Positions 18,543 through 28,507 of a stretch of DNA of 64,000 nt are shown piece after piece. Origin of the DNA: an uncultured Collinsella sp. Its GTDB lineage: Bacteria; Actinomycetota; Coriobacteriia; Coriobacteriales; Coriobacteriaceae. Where the stretch lies: the NCBI GenBank assembly GCA_958418185.1, contig CATZEP010000001.1, positions 25,915 through 89,914 of the forward strand, given 5' to 3'. Each line of letters opens with the position of its first letter. Position 1 is the first letter of the stretch. Made by a program: the position numbers and the translations under genes. Below the pieces are notes generated by a model that saw only the letters and a list, made by a program, of their open reading frames with translations, had not been told where the DNA came from and did not search any database.

Positions 18543-19379
18543 GTGGCAACTATCGAAGAGCTTGAGTCCCTGCGTTGGGACCTTCGCCGCGATTGCGTCG
18601 ATATCATCATGGCTGGCGCCGGCGGCCACATCGGCGGCGACATGTCGGTCATCGACGCCCTCATGACCCTCTACGCCAACCACCTCAACATTTCGCCCGA
18701 GACCGTCGACGATCCCAACCGCGACCGCTTCGTGCTCTCCAAGGGCCACGCCATGGAAGCCTACTACGCGGTGCTCTGCCACGAGGGCTATCTGGACCTC
18801 GACGACGTTAAGGCCCGCTTCTCCAAGTTCGGCAGCCCCTACATCGGCCACCCCAACAACAAACTCAAGGGCATCGAGATGAACTCGGGCTCGCTGGGTC
18901 ACGGCCTGCCCGTGGCCGTGGGCATGGCGCTCGCCGGCAAGATGGACGGTCGCGACTACCGCGTCTACACCATCATGGGCGATGGCGAGCTTGCCGAGGG
19001 CTCGGTCTGGGAGGGCGCCATGAGCGGTGGCAACTACCGGCTCGATAACCTGTGCGCGCTCGTGGACCGCAACCGCCTGCAGATCAGCGGCAGCACCGAG
19101 GACGTTATGAAGCAGGACAGCCAGGAGGAGCGCTGGGCTGCCTTTGGGTGGAACGTGCTGTCCATTCCGGGCAACGACGTCCAGGCTATTGACGCTGCGC
19201 TGACGCTTGCTGCCGAGACCAAGGGTAAGCCCACGGTCATCATCCTCAACACGGTGAAGGGCTACGGCTCGTCCGTCATGGAGGACAAGGCCAGCTGGCA
19301 TCACCACCTGCCCAACGATGAGGAATATGCCCAGATCATCGCCGATTTCGCTGCCCATAAGGAGGCCATCAATGGCTAA
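18543..19379 (+). CDS. transketolase, N-terminal (TPP-binding) subunit
   Basis: The 278-residue protein corresponds to the first third of a transketolase: GHIGGDMSVIDAL (about 28-40), SKGHAMEAYYAV (about 63-74), the thiamine-pyrophosphate/Mg motif GDGELAEGSVWEGAM (about 146-160) and KGYGSSVMEDKASWHHHLP. Split transketolases occur in archaea, Gram-positive sugar operons and the apulose-4-phosphate transketolase pair AptA/AptB. The C-terminal partner overlaps it by 8 bp, ensuring coupled synthesis. Start: GTG at 18543 behind AAAGGAG. Confidence 0.88.
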   Translation: MATIEELESLRWDLRRDCVDIIMAGAGGHIGGDMSVIDALMTLYANHLNISPETVDDPNRDRFVLSKGHAMEAYYAVLCHEGYLDLDDVKARFSKFGSPYIGHPNNKLKGIEMNSGSLGHGLPVAVGMALAGKMDGRDYRVYTIMGDGELAEGSVWEGAMSGGNYRLDNLCALVDRNRLQISGSTEDVMKQDSQEERWAAFGWNVLSIPGNDVQAIDAALTLAAETKGKPTVIILNTVKGYGSSVMEDKASWHHHLPNDEEYAQIIADFAAHKEAING

Positions 19380-20313
19380 CAAGATCGCCAATCGCAAGGT
19401 TATCTGCGACACGCTGCTCGAGGCCGCGAAGACCGATAAAGACATCGTCGTCTTGTGCTCCGACTCCCGTGGCTCCGCGTCGCTCACGCCGTTCTTTGAT
19501 CAGTATCCCCAGCAGTCCGTTGAGGTCGGCATCGCCGAGCAGGACCTGGTGAGCATCGCCGCCGGTATGGCTTCGTGCGGCAAGAAGGCCTGGGCCGCCT
19601 CGCCGGCATCCTTTGTGACCACGCGCTCGTATGAGCAGTGCAAGGTCGACGTCTCGTACTCCAACACCAACGTCAAACTCATCGGCATCTCGGGCGGCGT
19701 GTCCTACGGCGCCCTGGGTATGAGCCACCACTCCGCGCAGGATATCGCCGCCATGAGCGCGATTCCCAACATGCGCGTGTATCTGCCGAGCGACCGCTTC
19801 CAGACCGCCGAGCTCGTGCGCGCCCTGGTAGCCGATAACAAGCCGGCCTATATCCGCGTGGGGCGCAATCCGGTCGAGGACGTGTACACCGAGGACGAGT
19901 GCCCGTTCCAGATGGATCGCGCCACCTGGGTGCGCCGCGGCACCGATGTGACGCTCGTCGCCACCGGCGAGATGGTCCGCCATGCCGTGGATGCCGCCGA
20001 CCTGCTGGCCGAGCAGGGCATCTCGGCAACGGTGCTCGACATGTACTGCGTCAAGCCGCTCGACACCGAGGCCGTGATTGAGGCAGCCGGCGCCACGCGC
20101 GCCGTCGTGACCGTCGAGGAGCACAGCTCCTTCGGAGGCCTGGGCTCTATGGTCGCGCAGGTGGTGGGCGAGCATTGCCCGCGTCCGGTCAAGTGCCTCT
20201 CCCTGCCCGACGCGCCGGTCATCACCGGTACGAGCCCCGAGGTCTTTGCGCACTACGGCCTGACGGGTGCCGGAATCGCGCAGACGGTCGCCGACTTCCT
20301 GCCCACAGAGTAA
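19372..20313 (+). CDS. transketolase, C-terminal subunit
   Basis: The 313-residue subunit carries the pyrimidine-binding and C-terminal transketolase domains: SDSRGSASLTPF, VGIAEQDLVSIAAGMA with the catalytic glutamate (about E55), ISGGVSYGALGMSHHSAQDI (about 103-122) and VTVEEHSSFGGLGSMVAQ (about 246-263). With the upstream subunit it should transfer two-carbon units between sugar phosphates. Its ATG at 19372 lies inside the end of the previous gene. The kinase gene follows after a 35-nt hairpin, indicating one pathway. Confidence 0.88.
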   Translation: MANKIANRKVICDTLLEAAKTDKDIVVLCSDSRGSASLTPFFDQYPQQSVEVGIAEQDLVSIAAGMASCGKKAWAASPASFVTTRSYEQCKVDVSYSNTNVKLIGISGGVSYGALGMSHHSAQDIAAMSAIPNMRVYLPSDRFQTAELVRALVADNKPAYIRVGRNPVEDVYTEDECPFQMDRATWVRRGTDVTLVATGEMVRHAVDAADLLAEQGISATVLDMYCVKPLDTEAVIEAAGATRAVVTVEEHSSFGGLGSMVAQVVGEHCPRPVKCLSLPDAPVITGTSPEVFAHYGLTGAGIAQTVADFLPTE

Positions 20314-20316
20314 CTG

Positions 20317-20351
20317 GAATGTGACAAAGGGGCCGTCCCTTTGTCACATTC
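20317..20351 (+). repeat. palindromic intergenic repeat between transketolase and kinase
   Basis: GAATGTGACAAAGGG (20317-20331) pairs perfectly with CCCTTTGTCACATTC (20337-20351) across a 5-nt loop. The GGGA/TCCC-flanked core resembles other short palindromes in this window and may act as an attenuator within the operon. Confidence 0.6.
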
Positions 20352-20369
20352 GTTTTGAAAGGGGTGGCC

Positions 20370-21860
20370 ATGGGCCGCTACATCATCGGAATCGATCAAT
20401 CCACGCAGGGCACCAAGGCGCTGCTGGTGGACGAGGGCGGCCATCTGATTCATCGTGCCGATCGCTCGCATCGCCAGATTGTCAACGAGGCCGGCTGGGT
20501 GAGCCATGATCCGGCCGAGATTGCCGCCAATGTGCTGGCCGTGGCGCGTGCCGTGGTGGAGGAGACTGGGGTCGACCCGGCCGACGTCGCCGGCATCGGC
20601 ATCTCCAACCAGCGCGAGACCACCGTTGCCTGGAACCGCACGACGGGCGATCCGCTGTGCGACGCCGTGGTGTGGCAGTGCGCCCGCGCCCGCGAGCTGT
20701 GCGACGAGCTGGCCGCACGCGAGGGTGTGGCCGACCTGGTGCGCGACACGACGGGTCTGGTACTCTCGCCCTACTATCCGGCGGGCAAGATGGCTTGGAT
20801 TCTCGCGAACGTTCCCGCGGCTGCCGAGGCCGAGGCGGCGGGTGAGCTGTGTCTGGGCACCATCGATGCCTGGGTGGTCTGGACGCTCACGGGCGGCGCG
20901 GAGTTCCGCTGCGACTGGTCTAACGCCGGCCGCACGCAGCTCTTTGACCTGCGCCGTGGCTGCTGGAGCGAGCCGGTGTGCGAGGCCTTTGGCGTCGACG
21001 TGGCCTGCCTGCCGCAGGTGACCGATTCCGATGGCCTGTTCGGCACGACGGACCTGGGCGGCTTTTTGCCGGCACCCGTGCCCATTCACGGCGTGCTCGG
21101 CGACAGCCATGCGGCCTTGTTCGCGCAGGGTTGCCGCAGCCGCGGTATGGCCAAGGCGACCTATGGCACCGGCAGCTCGGTCATGATGAACGTCGGCGAC
21201 GAGTTCGTTGCCAGCTCGCACGGGCTTTCGAGCTCGCTCGCATGGCGTATGGACGGCGTGACCGAGTATGTACTCGAGGGCAACGTGAGCTACGCCGGCG
21301 CCGTTAAGACGTGGCTGCGCGATGATCTGGAGCTCATCAATAACCCCGAGGAAGTTACCGACCTGTGCTACGCCGCCAATCCGGCGAGCCGTGTCTACTT
21401 TGTACCGGCGTTTACCGGTTTGGGCGCGCCGCACTGGGCGAGTGACGCCGAGGGCTGCGTCTTTGGCATGACGCGCACCACGGGTCGCGCGGAGTTCGTG
21501 AAGGCCGCCGACGAGTCGATTGCCTATCAGATCTTTGACGTGATCGATGCGATGGTCGAGGACTCGGGCGCGGCATTGGCCGAGCTTCGTGTTGACGGCG
21601 GTCCCACGCGCGACGCGTACCTGATGCAGTTTGAGAGCGACTTGGTTGGTTCGCCCATTCGCATCGCGAGCAACGACGAGATGAGCGGTCTGGGTGCGGC
21701 CTGGGCCTGCGGCATTGCGCTGGGCATGTACACGCGCGATGTCGTCGACGTCTACGGTGCCCGCGGCATCGTGGAGCCTGTCATGACCGCCGACGAACGC
21801 ACCAAAAAGATCGCCGGCTGGCGCCACGCTGTCAAATCAACAATTGCATACACTGCCTAG
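20370..21860 (+). CDS. FGGY-family carbohydrate kinase (candidate apulose-type kinase)
   Basis: The 496-residue kinase shows FGGY features: the N-terminal phosphate loop GIDQSTQGTKALL (6-18), GISNQRETTVAW (about 77-88) and the C-terminal LRVDGGPTRDAYLMQ and GLGAAWACGIALG nucleotide-binding segments. It is closest in style to glycerol-kinase-like members rather than classic xylulokinase. Following isomerase and split transketolase genes, it probably phosphorylates the ketose made by the isomerase. D-apulose kinase (AptK) with AptA/AptB is the known example of this gene trio. Xylulose, ribulose or erythrulose remain possible. Start: ATG at 20370 behind GAAAGGGG. Confidence 0.82.
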   Translation: MGRYIIGIDQSTQGTKALLVDEGGHLIHRADRSHRQIVNEAGWVSHDPAEIAANVLAVARAVVEETGVDPADVAGIGISNQRETTVAWNRTTGDPLCDAVVWQCARARELCDELAAREGVADLVRDTTGLVLSPYYPAGKMAWILANVPAAAEAEAAGELCLGTIDAWVVWTLTGGAEFRCDWSNAGRTQLFDLRRGCWSEPVCEAFGVDVACLPQVTDSDGLFGTTDLGGFLPAPVPIHGVLGDSHAALFAQGCRSRGMAKATYGTGSSVMMNVGDEFVASSHGLSSSLAWRMDGVTEYVLEGNVSYAGAVKTWLRDDLELINNPEEVTDLCYAANPASRVYFVPAFTGLGAPHWASDAEGCVFGMTRTTGRAEFVKAADESIAYQIFDVIDAMVEDSGAALAELRVDGGPTRDAYLMQFESDLVGSPIRIASNDEMSGLGAAWACGIALGMYTRDVVDVYGARGIVEPVMTADERTKKIAGWRHAVKSTIAYTA

Positions 21861-21872
21861 CATGATTTTTCC

Positions 21873-21990
21873 GGGACGGGGATTAAAAACTCATTGGTCC
21901 TCGTCCCAGGTAGCTTATTTGGGACGGGGCTTTTTTGACTGGTATGATTGGTGCGACCATTCGAACCAGCTAAAAGAGCCCCGTCCCAAA
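21873..21990. repeat. tandem GGGACGGGG hairpin repeats before luxS
   Basis: A first hairpin has arms GGGACGGGGA and TCCTCGTCCC (21873-21907). A longer one has arms at 21918-21936 (GGGACGGGGCTTTTTT core) and 21972-21990 (AAAAGAGCCCCGTCCC core), with an inner CTGGT/ACCAG stem. The right arm recurs as a single copy at 60697-60717. The first may terminate the kinase operon. Confidence 0.65.
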
Positions 21991-22012
21991 TTGACTACCG
22001 AGAGGATCTGCT

Positions 22013-22501
22013 ATGGAGCGCATCGCGAGTTTTTCCGTTGACCATCTGCTGCTTGAGCCCGGCGTGTATGTGAGCCGCATTGACCGCGATTCGGCGACCG
22101 GTGCCGCCGTCACCACCTTTGATCTGCGCCTGACCACGCCCAACAAGGAGCCGGTCATGAACACGGCCGAGTGCCACACCATCGAGCACCTGGGCGCGAC
22201 GTTCCTCCGCAATCATGCCGAGTGGTCGAGCCGCATTGTCTACTTTGGCCCCATGGGCTGCCGCACGGGCTTTTACCTCGTCGTTTTTGGTGAGCTGACG
22301 AGCGAGGAGATTCTGCCGCTCGTGCGCGAGCTGTTCGAGTTTGTCGCCGACTTTGAGGGTGATGTCCCCGGAGCCGCTCCCGAGGAGTGCGGTAACTACC
22401 TGGACCAGAACCTCCCCATGGCAAACTGGCTCGCGCGCCGCTATCTCGACCGCGACCTGGCCGATATCGACGAGAAGCACCTGCACTATCAGCAGGCGTA
22501 A
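22013..22501 (+). CDS. luxS: S-ribosylhomocysteine lyase (LuxS)
   Basis: The 162-residue enzyme has the LuxS metal motif H55-T-I-E58-H59, the catalytic cysteine in GPMGCRTGF (C83) and the third ligand in ECGNYLDQ (C126). It splits S-ribosylhomocysteine into homocysteine and the AI-2 precursor DPD, completing the activated methyl cycle. Length is normal for the family. No pfs or methionine genes are adjacent, so it appears to be transcribed alone, bounded by repeats upstream and a terminator downstream. Start: ATG at 22013 behind GAGAGGA. Confidence 0.97.
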   Translation: MERIASFSVDHLLLEPGVYVSRIDRDSATGAAVTTFDLRLTTPNKEPVMNTAECHTIEHLGATFLRNHAEWSSRIVYFGPMGCRTGFYLVVFGELTSEEILPLVRELFEFVADFEGDVPGAAPEECGNYLDQNLPMANWLARRYLDRDLADIDEKHLHYQQA

Positions 22502-22531
22502 GGCTGCTGGCAGGAATAGCGTTTGCGCCAG

Positions 22532-22562
22532 AAGCGCTCCCGCTCTTTGTGGGGCGCTTTTT
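22532..22562 (+). terminator. terminator after luxS
   Basis: AAGCGCTCC (22532-22540) pairs with GGGGCGCTT (22551-22559), with one G-U pair, followed by TTTTT. Confidence 0.8.
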
Positions 22563-22636
22563 CATGCTGGGCGCTCAAAACGGAACGAGATAGTTCTAGA
22601 ATGTTCATACTGTCACATAAACGAACAGGAGCGAGC

Positions 22637-23281
22637 ATGCATATCTACTCTGTATCAGATCCCGAGTTCAAATCTTATGGCCGCGTGTGGAACGACGTTC
22701 CGTCCAACCTGACCGCTCCGCTCGTCGGGGCGCTTTCCGCTACGCCCATCCCCGAGGGCAGCAAGTACGTAGCAAGCGCGCCGGAGCTCGAGGGCGTCAA
22801 GGATGCCGATAAACTGGGCTTTCTCATGTTTGGCGGCCGTCCCTTCCAGCTCGGCTGGTGCAACGGCCACAACACGCGTCTCAACTGCCTGGAGTACCAC
22901 CGCGCGAGCGAGTTCAACCTGGGTGCACGCGACTTTATCCTGCTCGTGGCACATCGCTGGGAGATCGAGGACGGCAAGCTCGATACCGCGTGCGTCAAGG
23001 CGTTCCGCGTGCCGGCGGGCAAGGTCGTCGAGGTTTTCAACACCACGCTCCACTACACGCCGTGCATGGTCGACGACGGTGGCTTCCAGGTGATGGTGGC
23101 GCTGCCCGCTGGCACCAATGGTCCGCGCCCCGAGGCCGCGGCCGACATGCCCGCGGCCGGTGACAGCTACTGCTACTGGAAGGCAGACAAGTGGGTCCTC
23201 TGCCACGCCGACAGCCCCAAGGCTGCCGAGGGCGGCTACGTAGGCCTCATCGGCAAGAACCTCGACATCGCCGTGGACTAG
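22637..23281 (+). CDS. DUF4867 family protein (cupin-like)
   Basis: The 214-residue protein (MHIYSVSDPEFKSYGRV start) matches the DUF4867 family, which has a cupin-like fold; conserved stretches include LMFGGRPFQLGWCNGHN and EYHRASEFNLG. Members are often near sugar isomerases and kinases, suggesting a carbohydrate-related role; no activity is established. Its last 15 codons are part of a direct repeat found again at 24648-24704 beyond the ATPase gene. The start codon at 22637 follows CAGGAG. Confidence 0.7.
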   Translation: MHIYSVSDPEFKSYGRVWNDVPSNLTAPLVGALSATPIPEGSKYVASAPELEGVKDADKLGFLMFGGRPFQLGWCNGHNTRLNCLEYHRASEFNLGARDFILLVAHRWEIEDGKLDTACVKAFRVPAGKVVEVFNTTLHYTPCMVDDGGFQVMVALPAGTNGPRPEAAADMPAAGDSYCYWKADKWVLCHADSPKAAEGGYVGLIGKNLDIAVD

Positions 23282-23474
23282 AATCTTCCGTCTCAATCTG
23301 TAACATCTGGCGGGCTAAATCGTCTCTACCTGTTACAGATTTAGACAAACTGCAGGGGAAAGACCGAACAATCTCAATCTGTAACACCAAGCCCGATTTT
23401 GGCGGCCCAACTGTTACAGATCGAGACAAACCGGGCCCAATCCACCACAAAGGTGCCTGTCCCCATTGTGGTGG
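23222..23474. repeat. direct repeat, left copy (end of DUF4867 gene plus palindromic spacer)
   Basis: This copy spans the last 20 codons of the DUF4867 gene, two palindromic units with outer arms like CTCAATCTGTAACA and TGTTACAGAT, and a hairpin CCACAAAGGTGCCTGTCCCC...GTGG. The same series in the same order recurs at 24646-24894 with roughly 90% identity. The AAA ATPase gene lies between the copies. Confidence 0.85.
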
Positions 23475-23478
23475 CTGC

Positions 23479-24585
23479 CTAGAGTTGGCTGCGCAGGTAG
23501 TCAGCCATATATGGTACGGCGAAGCGCACGTAACCGCGGCGCGCCTGTTCGATTACGCCGGCGTCGATGAGGCGCCGGCGATACTTTTGTGCGTAGTCCG
23601 GTGTGACTGACATGCGCTTCGCAACATCAGAAATGCGAGACACGGCGGCTTCGTCATCGGTCATTGCAGCGAGAAACGCAACATCTTGGTCCGATAGCGC
23701 GGCGAGCGTCGTTTCGCACACATCGTTTTCGAAATCGGCCTTTGACGCTTCGATTGCTCCGTCGACTTGCTCTGGCGTTACGTGTTCTCCTGCCTGGCAA
23801 CGATTGGCGATGTTGTAGCCGATGAGCTGCAGCATGTAGGGCGAGCCCTGAGTTGCGCGAGCAGCGTCCAGCCGAAGATTGCCTGGAATATCAAGGTCGA
23901 GCTCTTCGAAAGCTCGCTGATAGTAGGCATCCACATCTCCAACTGAAAGCGGTTCGAGCGTGACCTTGCGTGCGCGGTTGAGAAATGTCAGTACGCGGTC
24001 GTTGAGTGTCGCGGAGACTGCTCCCGGGAGGCCCGCCATGACGAGCGCGACGTTGAGCCCCTCGCCGACCAGCTCTTGATAGGCGGTGACGAGCTGTCTG
24101 ATCTCGGGCGAATTGGCCTGGAGCTCATCGATGAGGATGAGGATGCCGTGTCCCTGCTCGGTCAGCTTGCGCGCCAGCTGCGTGAGCTTGAACTGGAAGC
24201 TTTTGGTTTCCTGCACATCGCGCGTGAACTCAAGGCCGGCTGAGAAGCCGAAGACGCTCAGGCTGCCGCCCGCAAGTTTGGGGAGACGATGCTTGTTGGC
24301 GTAGGGCTCGCCCGCTTCCTGGATCTTCTCAACAATGCGCTCGAGCATATCCTCGGAGGCTACGGTGGGCGTGGCGACAACAAAGCCGAGCTTGCGTGCG
24401 CGATCGGCAAGTTCCCACAGCAGAACCGTTTTGCCGCTGCCTCGCTGGCCGAGCATGAGCATAGCCCGGTCTCGATTGCCCGGCTCCTGCTCAAGGCCGG
24501 AGATGAATGTCGAAATCACGCTCCCGCGCCCCACCAGATAGGACGGGCGATTTCCAAATGAGGGGGAGAAGATGGTTTCAGTCAT
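23479..24585 (-). CDS. AAA ATPase with C-terminal winged helix
   Basis: The 368-residue protein has a Walker A GQRGSGKT (about 47-54), a Walker B ILILIDE (about 147-153), a sensor region (VMAGLPGAV) and a C-terminal winged-helix segment (about 300-368; VSRISDVAKRMSVTPDYAQKYRRRLIDAGV). It resembles ORC/Cdc6-like and archaeal-type ATPases often found as single accessory genes. It may bind DNA, but its role is unknown. It is encoded opposite to its neighbours and bounded by long direct repeats, which suggests it was inserted into the DUF4867 locus. Start: ATG at 24585 behind AAGGAG; a pyrimidine-rich tract (+ strand) lies just upstream. Confidence 0.75.
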   Translation of the reverse strand: MTETIFSPSFGNRPSYLVGRGSVISTFISGLEQEPGNRDRAMLMLGQRGSGKTVLLWELADRARKLGFVVATPTVASEDMLERIVEKIQEAGEPYANKHRLPKLAGGSLSVFGFSAGLEFTRDVQETKSFQFKLTQLARKLTEQGHGILILIDELQANSPEIRQLVTAYQELVGEGLNVALVMAGLPGAVSATLNDRVLTFLNRARKVTLEPLSVGDVDAYYQRAFEELDLDIPGNLRLDAARATQGSPYMLQLIGYNIANRCQAGEHVTPEQVDGAIEASKADFENDVCETTLAALSDQDVAFLAAMTDDEAAVSRISDVAKRMSVTPDYAQKYRRRLIDAGVIEQARRGYVRFAVPYMADYLRSQL

Positions 24586-24645
24586 GAGTCTCCTTTCCTT
24601 TTTTTCCTATTTTTTCCTTTTTTCCCTATTCAGTCAAATATCCCG

Positions 24646-24894
24646 CCGGCGAAGGCGGCTACGTAGGCCTCATCGGCAAGAACCTCGACATCGCCTGCGA
24701 CTAGAATCTTCTGTCTCGATCTGTAACATCTAGCGGGCTAAATCGTCTCTACCTGTTACAGATTTAGACAAACTGCAGGGGCTGCCCGAAAAATCTCGAT
24801 TTGTAACACCAGGCCCGGTTTTGGCTGCCTAACTGTTACGGATCGAGACAAACCGCCCCAACCACCACAAAGGTGCCTGTCCCCTTTGTGGTGG
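24646..24894. repeat. direct repeat, right copy
   Basis: The order of elements is the same as in the left copy: the tail of the DUF4867 gene, two TGTAACA/TGTTAC palindromic units and the ACCACAAAGGTGCCTGTCCC hairpin. Differences are scattered substitutions and a few small indels, so the copies are not recent identical duplicates. Confidence 0.85.
24648..24704 (+). pseudogene. remnant of DUF4867 gene 3' end
   Basis: Nineteen codons ending in a stop encode GEGGYVGLIGKNLDIACD. The upstream copy ends AEGGYVGLIGKNLDIAVD. No start or rest of the gene is present, so this is a duplicated tail. Confidence 0.8.
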
Positions 24895-24906
24895 TTTGGG
24901 CATGCG

Positions 24907-25012
24907 GGTATCAAAAAGTGTCAGATGGGGGCGGCTGTCGAGCGCCCGCGTGCGAAAAGAAGTGTCGACCTGCGCCGCTGTCGTTGGGCGAGGCCCTATT
25001 TGCGGGGATACT
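24907..25012 (+). promoter_or_regulatory. upstream control region of the second GH1 gene
   Basis: Two blocks, GGTATCAAAAAGTGTCAG (24907-24924) and GCGAAAAGAAGTGTCG (24952-24967), repeat AAGTGTC 44 bp apart, about four helical turns. The same two-block layout occurs at 57416-57475 before the third GH1 gene. A candidate promoter follows: TTGGGC (24984-24989), 17-bp spacer, GATACT (25007-25012). Confidence 0.6.
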
Positions 25013-25036
25013 GAAACCACGACAAGCAGCGTATGA

Positions 25037-26479
<1,443 letters not shown>

Positions 26480-26515
26480 GGAAGCTGAGACGCTCAACTT
26501 CAGAGCCTCCTGACC

Positions 26516-26554
26516 AAGGCGCCCGGCGAGTAGTTAATGCTCGCCGGGCGCCTT
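26516..26554. terminator. terminator after the second GH1 gene
   Basis: A 15-bp perfect stem (AAGGCGCCCGGCGAG at 26516-26530 with its complement at 26540-26554) encloses a 9-nt AT-rich loop. Confidence 0.8.
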
Positions 26555-26621
26555 GCCGTCTGCGGATTTTGGGACATGTGGCCCGCTTTTTGGGCCCGCC
26601 TGTCGGTACACTAAAAGCACT

Positions 26622-28505
26622 ATGGGTACCCGCGAGCGACATATCGGCCACGCGGCCGCCCGATCCGCACCCGTGGCGGATCCCAGGGGCGGCAGGCTCT
26701 TCGCCATGCCGCGATTCCTTGTTGGCATAACACATCAGGTGTACCGTCACCGCGTCTTCGCTATCGCCGGCGCCATCACCGCGCTGTTCCTCATACTTTT
26801 GGCAGTCTTGCCGGCGCTGTTCGCCTTCGACCTCAAACTTTCTAACGCCGTGCCCGCCTATAGTGAGGTGTCCAAAGAGGTCGTGGATGCGCTCGTCCAT
26901 TCGAGCTCTCTCCCGTTGCTTGTCGCCGCAATTGTATTTTCGATTTGGGGCGTATCGGTCTATCTGCGCTGTTTGGACTATGTGTTGCGCCGCCGCCTTG
27001 TTGCCGTCGCCACCATCTGCGCCCTGTGGATGATCGAAGTCATTCTCAAGTACAAGTCGTTCACGCCGTTCTATGCCACCGTGCTGTGGTACCTGTACTA
27101 CGTGCCCATGACGCTCATTCCGCTGCTCTACCAGTTGTGTGGTCTGCGCCTTGCAGGCCTGGAACAACACCGCCTGGGTCGCCGCTACTGCGCTGCGCTG
27201 TGGATTGTGGCCATCCTGCTTATCGGATTTGTGCTCACCAACGATTTTCACCAGCAGGTCTTTCGCTTTGACCGCACAAGCGACACCTGGAGCAACGATT
27301 ACACGTACGGCTGGGGTTATTTCGCCGTCCTCGTGTGGACGGCCTTTGACTTCGTGGCCTTTTTTATCCTGGTTGGCCGGTCCTCATCCTTTCGCATCCA
27401 GCGTTTCTCGGGCACGGCGGCGCTCGTACTGCTGGGTGGCGCATTCTTTGCCATCTCGTATGCGCTGCGCGTGCCCTGGGCATGGAGGCTCAACTTTTCG
27501 CTCGTCTATTGCGTCCTGTGCGTGGTGGCGATGGAAATCTGTCTCGATTGCGGTGTCATTCCGTCGTATCACGACATCGCCGGCATCTTCGACACCTTGC
27601 CGCTCGACCTCAAAGTTCTAACGCACGATCTGCAGGAAGTCTATGCCACGCCGGTGTCAAAGCCAATGCCAGTAGGCGTGCTCGAGGAGTTGCGGACCCA
27701 GGAGCACAGCCGCGCCCATGCCTTTGCCGTGGCGTCCGATCCCGATGTGATGTACCGCGCCTTTCCGCTACTGGGCGGATCGGCCCTGCTTGCCCAAGAC
27801 GTGTCGGAACTCAACGAGCTCAATCGCAAACTGGCACATCGTCGCATGGAGCTGCAGCGCCAAAACGAACTGCTCACGGCCGACTACGACCTTAAGACGC
27901 ACCTGGCAGATCAAGAGGCCGAGACCTTGCTGGTCCAAGACGTGGACCAAGCGCTTGCCCGCGCGCTCGAAGGGATGTACGACCTGCTGAGCTCGCTGCC
28001 GCCGTTGACCGACGAAGCGTCTTCGCACGAGCGTTACCGCATGCTGCAGCGCGCCAAGATGCTCGTCGCCTATTGCAAGCGCAAGGGGTCGCTCACGTTG
28101 GCACAGCACGGGGAGAGCGGTTTTGATCGCGACCGCATTCAGCTCATTGCCAACGAGCTCGCAAGCGACCTGCGCACCATCGATATCGATTGCGCCTCGA
28201 TTATTGCCATACGGCGCCCGTTGCACGCCAGTACGGTAAGCGCCCTGTACGACTGCGTGTACGACTTTGCGTTTTTTGCCTACACCACCGACCATCCGGC
28301 GCTTATGTATCACTTGGGCGACCATGACCGATGCAGTGTCGAGCTGCGCGCCACGCTTTTTTCCAACGATGATGAAGATCTTTCGCAGACGCCCGCTGCG
28401 CAAGAGCTCGAAAGCGCTCTGCAAGGGCGCAACGTGGCATACCGCCTTGAGGGCGAGCCCGGCCAGCTGCGCATGATCGTCTTGATGCCGAGGGCGGGTG
28501 AGTGA
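26622..28505 (+). CDS. 7TM membrane protein with degenerate kinase-like cytosolic domain
   Basis: The product (about 627 residues) has about seven or eight membrane helices in the first half (from VFAIAGAITALFLILLAVLP to LVYCVLCVVAMEIC), a PAS-like linker, a coiled coil (about 395-430; HRRMELQRQNELLTADYDLK) and a C-terminal region with the size and helix pattern of a histidine kinase core. No N box or GxG boxes are evident (YDFAFFAYTTDHPAL in place of an N box). It overlaps the next gene, a true histidine kinase, by a few bases or adjoins it. It therefore looks like a receptor or pseudokinase partner. The start is uncertain: ATG 26622 lacks a clear ribosome site, and ATG 26706 is the alternative. 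Confidence 0.6.
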   Translation: MGTRERHIGHAAARSAPVADPRGGRLFAMPRFLVGITHQVYRHRVFAIAGAITALFLILLAVLPALFAFDLKLSNAVPAYSEVSKEVVDALVHSSSLPLLVAAIVFSIWGVSVYLRCLDYVLRRRLVAVATICALWMIEVILKYKSFTPFYATVLWYLYYVPMTLIPLLYQLCGLRLAGLEQHRLGRRYCAALWIVAILLIGFVLTNDFHQQVFRFDRTSDTWSNDYTYGWGYFAVLVWTAFDFVAFFILVGRSSSFRIQRFSGTAALVLLGGAFFAISYALRVPWAWRLNFSLVYCVLCVVAMEICLDCGVIPSYHDIAGIFDTLPLDLKVLTHDLQEVYATPVSKPMPVGVLEELRTQEHSRAHAFAVASDPDVMYRAFPLLGGSALLAQDVSELNELNRKLAHRRMELQRQNELLTADYDLKTHLADQEAETLLVQDVDQALARALEGMYDLLSSLPPLTDEASSHERYRMLQRAKMLVAYCKRKGSLTLAQHGESGFDRDRIQLIANELASDLRTIDIDCASIIAIRRPLHASTVSALYDCVYDFAFFAYTTDHPALMYHLGDHDRCSVELRATLFSNDDEDLSQTPAAQELESALQGRNVAYRLEGEPGQLRMIVLMPRAGE

Positions 28506-28507
28506 CG

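Noticed and set aside
20253..21827. 524-codon open frame on the - strand
   Set aside because: Antisense to the FGGY kinase; low-complexity translation.
22013..22501. luxS as evidence of a quorum-sensing locus
   Set aside because: No AI-2 receptor or transport genes are near; LuxS alone is equally explained by methyl-cycle metabolism.
23285..23440. possible CRISPR-like array (repeated TGTAACA units)
   Set aside because: Only two units, each an inverted-repeat pair with unequal spacing and no cas genes; these are palindromic intergenic repeats.
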